64,000 nucleotides of DNA from Symbiodinium natans (Eukaryota; Sar; Dinophyceae; Suessiales; Symbiodiniaceae): NCBI GenBank assembly GCA_905221605.1, contig CAJNDS010002179.1, forward strand, positions 412,001 to 476,000, in the 5' to 3' direction. Both the position numbers and the translations under genes were made by a program. Shown here one piece after another: positions 1 to 10,185 of this stretch. Below the pieces are notes generated by a model. The model did no database searches and was not told the DNA's origin. It was given only the letters and a program-made list of their open reading frames with translations. The first letter of the stretch is position 1. Each line of letters starts with the position of its first letter.

Positions 1-1200
1 ACTTGCGCCAAGGATCCACAACGACCCCGTGGTAATGAAACTTGCGCAGCATTGTGTGTGTGTCTATCCATCTACTTATGGGTCAGTCTGTCTCTGTCTG
101 TCTGCCCTCTCCTCATCGGGTGCGTCGGCAGAGACTGCTTTGGTGTCCCGCATGTACCTCCAGAATCCACACAAAGATTCAGGGAAGAGACCACAAGATG
201 TGAGGCAAAAGAGGCTTATATACAAGACCCACCCACGTATCGCCACTTCGATGACCCTTAAGGAAGACAAAGGCAGACAATTATGGTGCCCGATGACCTT
301 GCAAGAGTTTCAAGAGCCTTTAGAGCATTTAAGCAACAGCAATTTCGCCGAGCCCCCCGCCTGGCGATGTTGCTGTAAACCATGCTGCGATCTGTCTCCT
401 TCAAGCAGTGAGAATCACCTTGGCTTTGCAAAAACGGTCCTCGATTCTCATTGCCTCTGAGTCTCTCTCTCCAACCCATCACAGCGAGCGATGCTGTCAC
501 CGCTGGCTCAGCAACGCCGTCTAGGACGAGAGGCCGTAGTGGAACGTTCGCACGTTCTCCCGCATCTGCCTCTCCTCTTTAGCCCACCTGAAGACTCACT
601 CAACTCATTCTCAATGCTACTTGAGGCTGCGTGCTCGAAGGTGCGCCCAATATGCAGCAACACGACCATTCCGAATCCTAAGGGGTCTAAGGGGGAACAG
701 CCCAACACAGGCATCGAAACCCCTGCCTGCGAAAGGCCCAGGTTACGACCAACAAAAGCGGCAAATCCTCGGTGCAGGAGCTATGAGGGTGTTCGTTTGT
801 CACCCACCAGCTGACTCAGAGAGACGCACTACAGGGCATCACACACGTTACTGCTTCAACAAGGACTGTGGGGAGTTGAGGGCTTGGGGTTTCGGGCTTA
901 TAGGGTTTAGGGGCCCTAAGCCCCAAAGATGCGCAATGCAGGACATGCTATTGAGCCAGGGTTTATGGGGACCACCACGCCACTTGCCTCACTCATAAGC
1001 ACATTGTTGGACAGAAGCCAAGGGCAACGCATACGCTTCGCACGATAAGGTTTGAGCATCACACGATAAGGTTTGAAATCGCAATCTTGGTGAAAGTAAT
1101 CAGATATACGTAGTTTACCATTTGCTCGTATAGTGCTTAGTGCATTGGGATGCTGCAGAATGACTTGAAACGTCGAAGCTTAAAAGCCCAAAGCTGCACC
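1..1200. other. No supported gene
   Basis: Several overlapping frames of 60-140 codons are open on both strands, but none has recognisable domains, consistent codon bias or a splice pattern, so no gene is called. A short TTTAGGG-like tract lies near 885-915. The stretch looks like ordinary intergenic or intronic dinoflagellate DNA. Confidence 0.4.
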
Positions 1201-1210
1201 TAAAGCCTGC

Positions 1211-1297
1211 TTGGTTACCCTTTCTGGGCTTGGTTGTTTCTTAAGGGAACCTTGAAGCCCAAAACAAGGGCCAAAAGAGCACCACTGGGCTACCAAG
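1211..1297. mobile_element. Family B introner-like element, copy B1
   Basis: Family B ends in an inverted repeat with the core GGTAGCCCAGT / ACTGGGCTACC and carries an internal AAGGGAACCTTGAA block. In this copy the left terminus is degraded and the right end reads ACTGGGCTACCAAG. Other copies lie near 40.7, 42.8, 43.5 and 54.8 kb. It sits just upstream of the first exon-like segment of the 1.3-4.9 kb gene. Confidence 0.6.
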
Positions 1298-1337
1298 CCT
1301 AGACCCGAAGCCGACCAAGGCCAAACATGCGCATAAG

Positions 1338-4300
1338 CCAAGCAGCCAGCAGCAAGATGGCCAGCCGGGAGTCTGGAAACAGCTCTTCTATAGGCTGCTG
1401 GACCTGACTCGGGTGGTTTAGGGTGTAGGGTTTGCTCTAGGCCACGCTCCAGTCAAAGCACTCGGCCACTAGGACAGCAAAAGCTAGACATCACAGGTGG
1501 CATAGGAGTGTATCTAGAGTCTGGAGCCTTTAGTCGAGCACCGGCCAGCGGCACCTAGACTTCCTTCTGCCTTGCTTACACACTGCTTTCTCATTCCACA
1601 GCTCGCGAAAGCCCACATTGGCCCATTTTTTCACATGTTCAGATGCGCGACGTCCTCCACCAGCAGCAGTTGCACCCAGATGCAGTGCAGGGCCACGGTG
1701 GGTACCGCGAGGATGGTACAGCGGATCAGGAAAGTCGGGAGCACCACTAACCTACACTCCCCTCAGAGCCTTAACAAAGACAATATTTTCAATATCCTCT
1801 TGGGTTTTATCTAAACAAATAGTTTTATATCCTCTTGGGATTTTATGTAAACAAAAATAAATAAAAAAAATTCCCAAGGGGGATATAGCAGCCGGCTCGG
1901 CCCCCGCTTGGGAAGGAAGGTGGCCAGCTCGTACATCGTCCAAAGCCTCCGGAACCAGCAGCTGAAGCTTTGCCCCAAAAGAGCCCCCGACCCCTTAAGT
2001 CAGGAACATACCGGGTTTAGGGTTTAGGGTTAAGGAGGGTTTAGGGTTTAGGGTTTAGGGTATAATTAAAGAGGGATCTCTAGTTTGTGATTCAAGGCAT
2101 ATTTCTTAATTAAGGGGTATGGGGCTCGCTGGGTGAGCGGGCTCCGATGGCATTTTAGAAGTCTTCGGGCGGGCTTGAGCTTGTGCTTGGCGAGTTAGGG
2201 GTCTCAGGGTTTAGGGTTTAGGGTTTAGGGTTCAGGCTTCAGGGTTTCCTTTTTTGCCACCCGTCTAGCCATGCTCCGCGGGGCAACTGAAGGGTTTAGG
2301 GTTTAGTGTTTCGGGTTTAGGGTATTGGAGGCAAGAAGCACAAAGCAACGGTGAACAAATTCCGAACCCCTGTTTGACCCTTTTGCCTGAGCCCCAACAT
2401 TCCCGTCCACCCCACAACAAGTCTTCCCACCACCGCGGCCTTAACCCTAACACCCTAAACCCTAAACCCTAAACCCTAAACCCTAAACCCTAAACCCCCA
2501 ACAACTTGGGCACAGAGGAGCTTCTTGGTATAAAGCTCCGAGTAGACCACGAGCATCCTTTCGTGCCCATGAGGAAGCTTTTTGCATTGCTTTAGGGTTC
2601 AGGGTTTAGGGTTTAGGGTTTAGGGTTTAGGGTTAAGGGTTTAGGGTTTAGGGTTTCGGGATTTGCTTATTGTTGTTGTTCAAGGTTGTGGGGCCTTTGT
2701 CGAGTTTAGGGTAGTTCCTATCAAACCCTAAACCCTAAACCCTAAACCCTAAACCCTAAACCCTAAACCGCCTAAACCTTTTTTGAACCCTGGCTCTCTG
2801 AGGTGCCGGCACTGGAGCAGAGGATTCTTTAAACCCTAAAGCCTAAACCCTAAGCCCTCAACCCTAAACTTTTTTTGACCCCGCGAGCTCTGCCCTCAAC
2901 GCTAAACCCTAAACCCTAAACCCTAAATCCTAAACCCTAAAACCTACCAGCAAAAGACCAATAGATCTCTCTGTCGGCTAAGCATCTGGTCCGACAGCTG
3001 AAGGAAGATATCCAGATTCTCGATCCCCTGCTGCTTGAGCTCCTTTCCGGTTTAGGGTTTGGGGTTTAGGGTTTAGGGTTTTAGGGTTTTGGGGTTTTTG
3101 GGTTTAGGGTTTAGGGGCCGGCTGGGAACCTGGCGCACCTGGTGGGGGGTAGTGAGCCACTTCCCTACAGTCGGACCACGCAAACGTTCGCGCAAGCGAG
3201 AGCTGGACCTACCATTTGCTTAAGAACCCCAAATGAATAAAAAAACGAATAGTCCTTATCTTACCCTAAACCCCAAATGAGTTTTTGTAAAAAAAAACCT
3301 TACATTACCCTTAATCAGCAAGAATATTTTCTAATTTCTTCGGTGTTCTTAAGCAATGAGTAGGGACAGCACTGGTCCACGCTCGCTTAAAAACGCTCAA
3401 CCCCGCACCCCCAACCTTGGTAAGCTCCGGTCTCAAGGGCTTGAAAATTAGGGCTTGGGGTTTAGGGTTTAGGGTTTAGGGGAAAGCCCATAAAGGTTGG
3501 TTTCTGCTTACTGCATTGGCTTGTTTCTGACGGTGTAGGGAACTGGAGACTTCGGTTGTCCGGTAGAGCCCCGTGACTGCACTTTGTCTTCGAGCCCTAG
3601 CAGGAGCAATAGTTCAACATCCTCTAGGGCTTTATATAGTAAACGACACCAGTGAAACATCGCATACATCCCTTTCTCGACTTTTCCTACAGGAACCCTC
3701 CAGTCCTCGTCGGTTTGATGGATGCAGCAGCGGTCGAGAAACACCCGCTTCCCGCGACGGAAGCAGAGGGCCTTGACATCATGCCAGCAAAGCAGGAAGA
3801 GCCTCAGATGAGATGGCCGGCTCCGAGGGCACTCCTTAAGAATATGGGGGGGGTTTACGATCTTAGGGGTACCTTATTGGGGTCCTCATGATAAGGGGAT
3901 CCTTGGGGTGCCTTATTATCGTAAGCCCCCATATGCATGCCAGCTGGCCAGTACGTCACCACGCACACGCCAGTCCCCACATGGCTTCTGAAGTACAGGT
4001 CGTCGACACCTTCGTGTGCTTTCGCGTGCAGCATCACCAGCCTCAGTGGGTGGTTTAGGGTTTAGGGTTTACGGGTTAGGGTTTAGGGATTTAGGGCCAT
4101 CCCTAAGGTCACCCCGGCAAACTGGGCACATCCCTTAACCCCCCCCCGGCCCGGCACCAAGCAGCTTTAGCACTCCGCAGTGGCTGTCGAAAGCCGGATA
4201 AAGGCGAGATGTGTGCAGGTGTACAATCGCATTGTCACATGGCACTCATACTCACGCTTGACTCATATGTACAAAATCCCGAAGGGATAGCATCTTCTTT

Positions 4301-4630
4301 TGCTAATCCCCCAGACGACTCAGACCTGCTCCAGCCAAACCCTAAACCCTAAACCCTAAACCCTTTTACCCTGAACCCTAAACCCTAAGATCTGCTTTGA
4401 GACCAGGCCGCAGAACAGCCAGTATGTAGGCCAGTGCAGCGGCCACCGAGGCCGCCTGGTGGCCGAAATATCCGAAGAGCCCATCACCCCTGTAGGGTTT
4501 AGGGTATGTACCTTTAAAATTGTATAGGGATCCTTAGTATGATTTAAGGTGTATTTGTCCCTGATTAAGGGGTGTAGGGATCAAGCTGTAGCTACTTGTG
4601 CTGCTCTTGTTGATGCTGCTGCTGCTGTTG

Positions 4631-4685
<55 letters not shown>

Positions 4686-4935
4686 CGTCATCGCACTCGT
4701 TGTCGTCATTCTGTTGCCAGGGCGTGCTTCAAGGTTGAGGGTAACCGTGCTTGAGACTGATTTTGGGTGGGAGACTCCAAACTGGTCAAACGTCGAAGGC
4801 AGCTTTAAGTAAAGCTTCCTCTTGCAAGTATTGCTGCAGGAGCTATGTTGTGCTCTTCGAGGCGACCCTGAACCCAACATCCCACAGTGCCTTGTGGTTG
4901 AAGTGAAAGGCCAACGCCTGCACAGGGACATTTCT
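1338..4935 (+). CDS. Multi-exon gene of unknown function
   Basis: Exon-like segments on the plus strand lie at about 1338-1415, 1643-1747, 1889-2010, 2140-2197, 2505-2589, 2792-2832, 2972-3048, 3171-3209, 3364-3420, 3692-3844, 3932-4044, 4388-4496 and 4836-4932. Several end exactly at a GT supplied by a telomeric tract: GGGTG|GTTTAGGG at 1415, TTTCCG|GTTTAGGG at 3048, GGGTG|GTTTAGGG at 4044. Gaps are filled by telomeric tracts, a C element (1751-1887), an E element (3210-3363), a J element (3844-3932) and an F fragment (4503-4580). Readable peptides include NSQYVGQCSGHRGRLVAEIS at about 4.41-4.47 kb and VRQLKEDIQILDPLLLELLS at about 2.99-3.05 kb. The last exon has an in-frame TGA near 4932. 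I recognise no family. The first exon may not contain the start codon, the reading frame of exon three is ambiguous, and more than one gene could be present. Confidence 0.5.
1751..1887. mobile_element. Family C introner-like element, copy C1
   Basis: Family C has the left end CTCCCCTTAGAACCTT, the middle ATCCTCTTGGGTTTTAT, an A-rich stretch, and the right end TTCCCAAGGGGGATATAG. This copy has an internal duplication of the CCTCTTGGGTTTTAT block. It lies exactly between two plus-strand exon-like segments, and its right end supplies the acceptor ATATAG. Confidence 0.7.
2040..2137. mobile_element. Family F element fragment, copy F2
   Basis: Right half of family F, ending AATTAAGGGGTATGGGGCTC, next to a telomeric tract at 2010-2058. 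It lies between exon-like segments of the plus-strand gene. Confidence 0.5.
2455..2770. repeat. Internal telomeric tracts in both orientations
   Basis: CCCTAAA repeats at about 2455-2496, TTTAGGG repeats at about 2590-2660, and CCCTAAA repeats at about 2724-2768. Coding-like segments lie between them at 2505-2589 and 2792-2832, so these are intron fillers rather than a chromosome end. Confidence 0.85.
3210..3363. mobile_element. Family E introner-like element, copy E1
   Basis: Family E has terminal inverted repeats ACTATTTGCTTAAGAACCCC and GGGGTTCTTAAGCAATTGGT and an AT-rich interior with AGGGAAGAATATTTGCT. This copy has lost some terminal bases and holds an extra CCCTAAACCCC segment. It separates exon-like segments 3171-3209 and 3364-3420. 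Confidence 0.7.
3844..3932. mobile_element. Family J introner-like element, copy J1
   Basis: Begins GGGGGGGTTTACGATCTTAG and ends TATCGTAAGCCCCCATA, so the ends are inverted repeats of one another. A second copy is at 59668-59787. It lies between plus-strand exon-like segments ending at 3844 and starting at 3932. Confidence 0.65.
4503..4580. mobile_element. Family F element fragment, copy F1
   Basis: Shares with family F the internal AGGGATCCTTAGTATGATTT and TTAAGGGGT blocks, but both termini are degraded. It follows a short TTTAGGG remnant. Confidence 0.45.
4604..4684. repeat. (TGC)n microsatellite
   Basis: About 25 near-perfect TGC units with two TGT/GAT interruptions. It reads as poly-alanine or poly-leucine in different frames, but no frame is supported as coding on other grounds. 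Confidence 0.9.
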
Positions 4936-5116
4936 TGAAAAGGTGTGCTCCGAAACCTGCTCCCAAAACGACCCGAGCTGTAGTGATGACATAGGCCTTA
5001 AAAGCGACGAAGGCCACCCGCCTACGCCTTAGCGTTTTGGGCTTAGGGTTCGAAATCCAAAGCCGCATCTGAGCAGTTTTTTTTTTTTTTTTGTTTTGTG
5101 TGGGGTGTTGTAATGG

Positions 5117-5345
5117 CATGGGTATCCTACGCGGGCCTACGCGTCAGCTCATGTTTAGTAGGCGCGCGACCTACGCGCGGAGTATGTTGTTGACGTGTGC
5201 CTACGCGGACCTACGCGGCAAGCACAGACAACCTACGCGGACCTACGCGCCCATACTGCATAGACTTGCCTACGCGGACCCTGCGCAAACCTACGCCCTG
5301 CAGGCAAAATGCTACGCGGCCGACTTTCAATGATCGCGTCTCTAC
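5117..5345. repeat. Degenerate CCTACGCGG tandem repeat
   Basis: The motif CCTACGCGG or a close variant occurs about ten times, often as paired units (CCTACGCGGACCTACGCG). Spacing between pairs is irregular. A short plus-strand frame (5091-5333) reads through the block as repeated (T/A)YA and YAD peptides. Whether it is translated, or is a GC-rich structural or protein-binding array, cannot be told. The unit is unrelated to the telomeric heptamer. Confidence 0.7.
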
Positions 5346-5363
5346 GTAGCCTTGCTCCTAGAA

Positions 5364-5535
5364 AAAAAACGCTGAGCCCAGCACCAGAAACTTCAGCCAT
5401 TGAGGCATGGCCCAGTTGTAAGAGATGAAGACGTGTAGCTTGTGCGTGACATCCGACAGCGTGAAGGTGTCAAAGTCCCCCGGGTAGTCCCGAAACACCT
5501 CAGGGTGTTCTGGTCCGAGCAACATGTGGGCTTAA
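5364..5535 (-). CDS. Exon of a membrane-associated protein with HVFISYNW motif
   Basis: The minus strand is open with convincing codon choice and gives FRDYPGDFDTFTLSDVTHKL followed directly by HVFISYNWAMPQWLKFLVLG. The string resembles the HxFLSHDW motif that I associate with large dinoflagellate families of multi-membrane-segment proteins of unknown function; that link is recalled, not tested. A possible upstream minus-strand exon lies at about 5802-5870. No start, stop or further exon could be fixed. Confidence 0.5.
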
Positions 5536-7200
5536 ATGTTTACATTATATTATACCATTATAGTATTGGTTATACGGTTTAAAGGTTACGGATTAAGTTT
5601 AGGATGCGTAGGGCTTAGGGTTTAGGACCTTTTGGGGTTCTGGCTCCGATAATTTGGTCGGGGAGGCACCCCTTCAGCCCTTTGACCAGCAAACCACTTC
5701 AAAACTTGGACCATATACATTCGCAGACCCTATCTTGATTCATACAAAACTTGGACTCGATACATTCCTAGACCCTAGCCTATCTTCATTCACACAAACC
5801 CGTCCCGGGACTCCGGGCCCTGCCAAAGCATCTCAGCACCGTGAAGTCTGGCGTGCTGCGAAGAAGCCTGAGCGCTCAGACGCTTGCCCAAAACCCTCTA
5901 AGACAGCGCTAAACCCTAAACCCTAAGCCATAAACCCTAAACCCTAAACCCCTAACCCCTAAACCCTAAACCCTATACTTGTAAACCCCAAACCCTATAC
6001 ACCCGCCGGGCTGCCCGAAGGAGCTAAGCCCCCTCGGGTCATCCTAAGGATTGCGGGCCTGGAGCCGTCGGGCAGGTATACTATATGGGTCGGAATATGT
6101 ACTATTATCGTCCTCATATTAAGTAATTATTCAGGCCTCTTGCAGGGTTTAGATGACGGCTTAGAGTCCCTTGTTTGCTCACAGAAAACAAAGTACCTCT
6201 GGGGCTCCTGGTTATGAGGGGAGTGCGGGCATTAATCCGTCTCTGTTGAAGTCTTCTGCACTTGGGGCGCCTTTGAGCCATGCTACGACTGGAAACAGAC
6301 CAGAAGCGGATCCAATGAACCCGACTCTGAACCGTTGTGGCTTTGCTACCTATCATCAAATTCTCAAGTGCAGGCGGCCTCTCGTTTGTCATGATCAGGC
6401 TCCGCCATCTGACCTGTTAGGCCATGCTGACAGCCACGTCCCGCAACTGGTGTAAGGAGACTGGGTGCACGGGTTCGGGAATTGGGGATGGGATGCTCTA
6501 CTTGGCTCCAAAAACTGGAGCCAAGGCTTTTGTGTTGGAGTTTGGGAGGTCTACGGCATGTAAAATTTGGCGGGTTGCCAATGAGAACCTCTGAAAGCAG
6601 TCCAACACCTTGAAAGAGGTGAGCTTCCCAGGGGAGGCCGCTGGATTCAGGTCCGGCCCTCCTCATCCCCAAAAAACACAAACCTACTCAAAATGAGCTG
6701 AGACTATATATATATGTATATATACATATATATATATAATAAGAGTGTTGTCCTCTCAAAACTTCCCAAAGCAGATGCTTGCATCCCAGAGCGAACATAT
6801 GCTCCCCAGGCAGAGAACCCGAAAGACGAGGGCCTTGTGCGGCTCGGTTTCCGAATCATCCGGCGAGGCCTGGCAGGAGGCTCTGAGTGAGGATGTTGGT
6901 TCCCAGGTCGTCCATATGCCTCGTCTCTGCCCGGCGTCAATGTTGCCAATTGATAATGGATCTTCCACCTATGTCTCATGTTCGACTTGAATGTCGTGAG
7001 TCTATCTGGTTCAGCTGACAGTGTACACTAGGGTTTAGGGTTTAGGATTTAGGGTTCAGGGCACCACACCACATATGGGCATCTCCTAAAATAGGGATCA
7101 TTCTGACATACCCCAAAGCTGTCCATCCAAGTTGTTAGGAACCCCGAGAACAAGGTACACCGATAAATTAGCGGAAACCCCCACGTACTTCCTTTTTGTT
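5536..7200. other. Telomeric tracts and unassigned sequence
   Basis: CCCTAAA-type tracts at about 5900-5975, a possible plus-strand exon at 6003-6081 followed by a GTATAC donor, and a (TA)n microsatellite at 6703-6740. Open frames at 6171-6455, 6364-6681 and 6745-6990 compete on both strands without a clear winner, so no gene is called. Confidence 0.35.
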
Positions 7201-7256
7201 GCAGAAGGTCTCCCCATCAAAGCGTATCCCCGTCCCGGCCCTGCACCAGTTCTCCA
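7201..7256 (+). CDS. Small exon candidate before element G1
   Basis: A pyrimidine-rich stretch ending TTTTTGTTGCAG precedes an open plus-strand segment reading KVSPSKRIPVPALHQFSS. A family G element starts about ten bases after it, which fits an exon followed by an introner. It is too short for any functional call. Confidence 0.35.
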
Positions 7257-7266
7257 GTAATTATAC

Positions 7267-7376
7267 CTAGACCCGGGAGTAACCTAGGAATGAAAAGGGT
7301 ACCCTTTTTGGTTTTAAGGGGATTATAAGGGAACCCCAACCCTAAAAAAAGGAAAAAAGGGCCTACTCCGGTCCAA
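7267..7376. mobile_element. Family G introner-like element, copy G1
   Basis: Starts CTAGACCCGGGAGTAACCTA and ends GGGCCTACTCCGGTCC, with an interior AAGGGTACCCTTTTT and AAGGGGATTATAAGGGAACC. The second copy at 59835-59942 shares both ends and the interior. Confidence 0.7.
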
Positions 7377-7562
7377 GATCCTTTATAGGGTTGAGGGTTT
7401 TAAGGTGAACGCCCCCCCGGCTCCAATCGGAGTACATATTTTGAAAGATCCTTGAGGTAGTATAAGGGCCATACTAGGAGTAAATTTAGGGGGAACCTTT
7501 AGGGGTACAACCTTAGGGGGTAAGGGTCTTCGTCCCTTGAGTCTCCGTGTAGGTCCTTAACG

Positions 7563-7616
7563 TGCAACGTAAGATCTGCTCGCGGAGGAGGTACGGTGCA
7601 AGCCCTTCTTCTGCAA
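7563..7616 (+). CDS. Exon candidate before element F3
   Basis: A plus-strand open segment reading RSARGGGTVQALLLQ runs directly into a family F element. Resumed coding is possible at 7726-7843 (PCCQAQDSLDNFGISVTMAA). The coding call rests only on frame and position next to the element. Confidence 0.3.
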
Positions 7617-7617
7617 A

Positions 7618-7725
7618 GAGCCCTATACCCCTTAAATAACGAATATACCTTAAACCATATGAAGGATCCTTACATCATTTAAGGTATTATCCCTTAACTA
7701 ATTATAAGGGTATTAGGCACTCTGG
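7618..7725. mobile_element. Family F introner-like element, copy F3
   Basis: Near-complete family F. The left end is GAGCCCTATACCCCTTAA, the interior GAATATACCTTAAACCATAT and AGGATCCTTACATCATTTAA, and the right end TAAGGGTATTAGGCACTCTG. The ends are imperfect inverted repeats. Confidence 0.75.
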
Positions 7726-7840
7726 GTCGTTTTGTCTACAGAGCCCAAACCCTGCTGCCAAGCGCAGGATAGTTTGGACAACTTCGGGATCAGCGTTACA
7801 ATGGCAGCTTTTGGGAAAACACGTGGGGTCTTTAATTCTC

Positions 7841-7990
7841 CCCCCCTCTCTCTCTCCCTCTCCCTCTCTCTCTCTCTCCCTCTCCCTCTCTCCCTCTCCC
7901 TCTCTCTCTCTCTCTCTCTGCACGCTTAGCCCCCCCCGAAGGGAGAGCTGCCCCGAGGGGCCCTCTCTCTCTCTCTCTCTCGACTTGCAC
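7841..7990. repeat. (CT)n microsatellite
   Basis: Two CT-rich blocks (about 7841-7920 and 7963-7980) around a short GC-rich spacer. They generate Ser-Leu and Arg-Glu frames that should not be read as proteins. Confidence 0.9.
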
Positions 7991-8245
7991 ACGCTGTATA
8001 CAAGGAATATACAAGAATAGAAGGGCCCTGATGCCACCACTGTTATGAAGCGCACCCCAGGATGACCCAGGGAAGCGCCTGACGGCAATGACCGCTTCGG
8101 GACGAACCTGCCGAGAAGGGAGTTTAGGGTTTAGGATTTAGGGTTCAGGGTTTAGGGACTCGGGGAGGGGTTTTACGGTAGAGCGGTACCGGTACTGCAA
8201 TCGGACTGCAAGGGCTTCTTCTAGCCGAGCCTTTTAAGGCATACC

Positions 8246-8394
8246 TGTAAACATCCTCACGTGCAGAGGCAAACTTGTCCAAGAGTTGTCTGCTGTCCTG
8301 CTGCCAACTGCGTGTCCCCTGGGCCTGCGATGGACACGCTCTTGGCCGCCATGCTTGTTGAGCATCGGGGCACGCAGAGCTTCTCTGTGTGAGT
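8246..8394 (-). CDS. Exon candidate
   Basis: A minus-strand open segment reads QQDSRQLLDKFASAREDVYR and ends at AG|GTATGCC, a canonical donor. Upstream on the same strand it borders a TTTAGGG-type remnant at 8393-8413. No family recognised. Confidence 0.45.
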
Positions 8395-8788
8395 TTAGGG
8401 TGTAGGGTTTCGGGTGGAATTGAATTGTGTCGGTGCGGATGCAGGTTGTCTTGGCGGATACGGTGGATGTGGTGCAGGTACTCTACGTATATGTGCAAGG
8501 CAAATTCGTCACGAAGCTGAGGAGAAAGATGCGCCTGACTGTGGATTCCACAAGACCATCACACTGAGTGATGTTGATGTCTTAAACACAGTGGAGACAC
8601 TCCCTCAACGTTTCGCAGGGCCGAAATGCTGCAGAGACGTCGTCGCTGCACATTATTGAATGACGGTGACTGTTAAAAATACGGGCGTCTCAACAGATGA
8701 AGCCAATATGAATTATCAGGACTACCTGGGAGAGAGTGGGTCGGCCCCCCTCAACCCCCAACACCCGAAATGTTAGCCCTTCTAACAC

Positions 8789-8883
8789 AACCCTAAACCC
8801 TAAACCCTAAACTTAGGGTTTAGTTTAGGGTTTAGGGTTTAGGGTTTAGGGTTTAGGGTTCTTTAAACCCTAAACCCTAAACC
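8789..8883. repeat. Fold-back telomeric array
   Basis: CCCTAAA units (8791-8811) run head-to-head into TTTAGGG units (8814-8860), which run into CCCTAAA units again (8864-8883). The block can form a hairpin and cannot be a simple telomere remnant. Confidence 0.9.
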
Positions 8884-9044
8884 TGTTGAAGTTGTCGAAG
8901 TACGGGGCAGTAGCGGCATCGTCTGCGCCTCATGGTGGTGAGCTCCCTGGCCTCTTAACTTGACATCCATGAGGATGAGCTGTAGCTCCAAAACTTCCGT
9001 TTGCATATTTGCCTCATCTATTCCGCGAGCAAGTACAACTGCTC

Positions 9045-9416
9045 TCAGAATTCTGTCCCTTCACTGCGAAAAACTCGTCTCTTGTAACCGGGGTCGAGAG
9101 AGCCGCCGCCGAGTGCATACTCTGCAGTATCTTTGGCAGAGAAAACTATAGCTAAAAGTAACCGATTCATCGGAGGTGACCTCGCAAGGAAAACCTGCAG
9201 GGGTGCTGACGAGTGCACAGGGCACAAGCTTGCAGTGTGTCTGCGTGTTTGTTTGTATGTGTGTGTGTGTGCAACGTTGCCAGCTGCACAGGCTTTGAGC
9301 CTATTGTCGTCGCAAGTGCCCGTGAGGACTGAGGCTCTGAAGTTTGCGTCAACATCTTCGTGCTTATAGCCTATATAACAACCCTGGAATAAGACGTCCT
9401 CCCAAGTTCCCCCCAT
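9045..9416 (-). CDS. Hypothetical open frame, weak
   Basis: Open for 123 codons on the minus strand, but it includes a (CA)n microsatellite read as HTHTYKQ, and other frames overlapping it are also open. No domain. It may contain one or two exons; listed only because it is among the longer frames of its neighbourhood. Confidence 0.2.
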   Translation of the reverse strand: MGGTWEDVLFQGCYIGYKHEDVDANFRASVLTGTCDDNRLKACAAGNVAHTHTYKQTRRHTASLCPVHSSAPLQVFLARSPPMNRLLLAIVFSAKDTAEYALGGGSLDPGYKRRVFRSEGTEF

Positions 9417-9676
9417 AAGACTTTAAGATCCTCCTGGATGCTGCATGGAGTGTGCGCACGCAGTACAGTGCCCTACGTAACTTGGCTGCACTTAGCAGGG
9501 TAGCCATAAATTTAATTTTTAGCTACCTTATTCAGAAACCCAATAAACCCAAAAAAGCTCAGATCTAAAGTTACAGCAAAGCAACACAGAAGTAGTGGAG
9601 AATCCATGCTGACATACACTCACGGCATGCTGGGACTGACGGCTTCAACTGGCTGCATACTGCAAGCTGGGGACCA

Positions 9677-9894
9677 TTGACAGGTAAGGATTTTGGCGGG
9701 GCAATGCTGGGACTGGGATATCATTGGCATCTAGCCGCATGTGGCCCGATGCCACGCGTGTGGCCGCTAGAAGACTACATGCTGAACAAATACAGTAGCG
9801 ACCCAGGTTGCACAGCCGCAGCTAAGGCATCTTTAGCACGCTTGCAAGTCGTGTCCTCAAGAAGGCTGGATTCTGCAAGAAAAAAGCAAACCCT
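9677..9894 (+). CDS. Exon candidate running into a telomeric tract
   Basis: A plus-strand open segment includes RVWPLEDYMLNKYSSDPGCT and then a Lys/Arg-rich stretch, before entering an AACCCCAAACCC tract at 9895. The frame continues through the tract only as the LNPKP-type peptide that any CCCTAAA repeat encodes, so the real exon probably ends earlier. Confidence 0.35.
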
Positions 9895-9954
9895 GAACCC
9901 CAAACCCCAAACCCTAAACCCTAACCCCTATGCCCTAAGCCCTAAACCCTGGCC

Positions 9955-10147
9955 AGGCCTGGTCAGCGTGTTTTCGCCCTCAGCTTTGTCATGCGAGCCT
10001 CCAGCCACTCCTGCGTGGTGGCTCCAGTTCTGGGGTGGAAGCGGCAATGACTAATAAATGAATAAAAACGTATGATAATTCTTATCAATATTATTACCAT
10101 GTATTTTACTATATTCAACTGCATTACTATAATCATGTAGCCAAGAT

Positions 10148-10185
<38 letters not shown>

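Noticed and set aside
2265-2453. Many frames ending in TLNPKP or beginning/ending in GFRV
   Set aside because: These peptides are what CCCTAAA and TTTAGGG tracts encode; they do not mark related proteins.
7702-8088. Arg/Glu- or Ser/Leu-rich frames on both strands
   Set aside because: Products of the CT/GA microsatellite; the same artefact occurs at 18.3, 34.1, 37.8, 57.8 and 62.9 kb.
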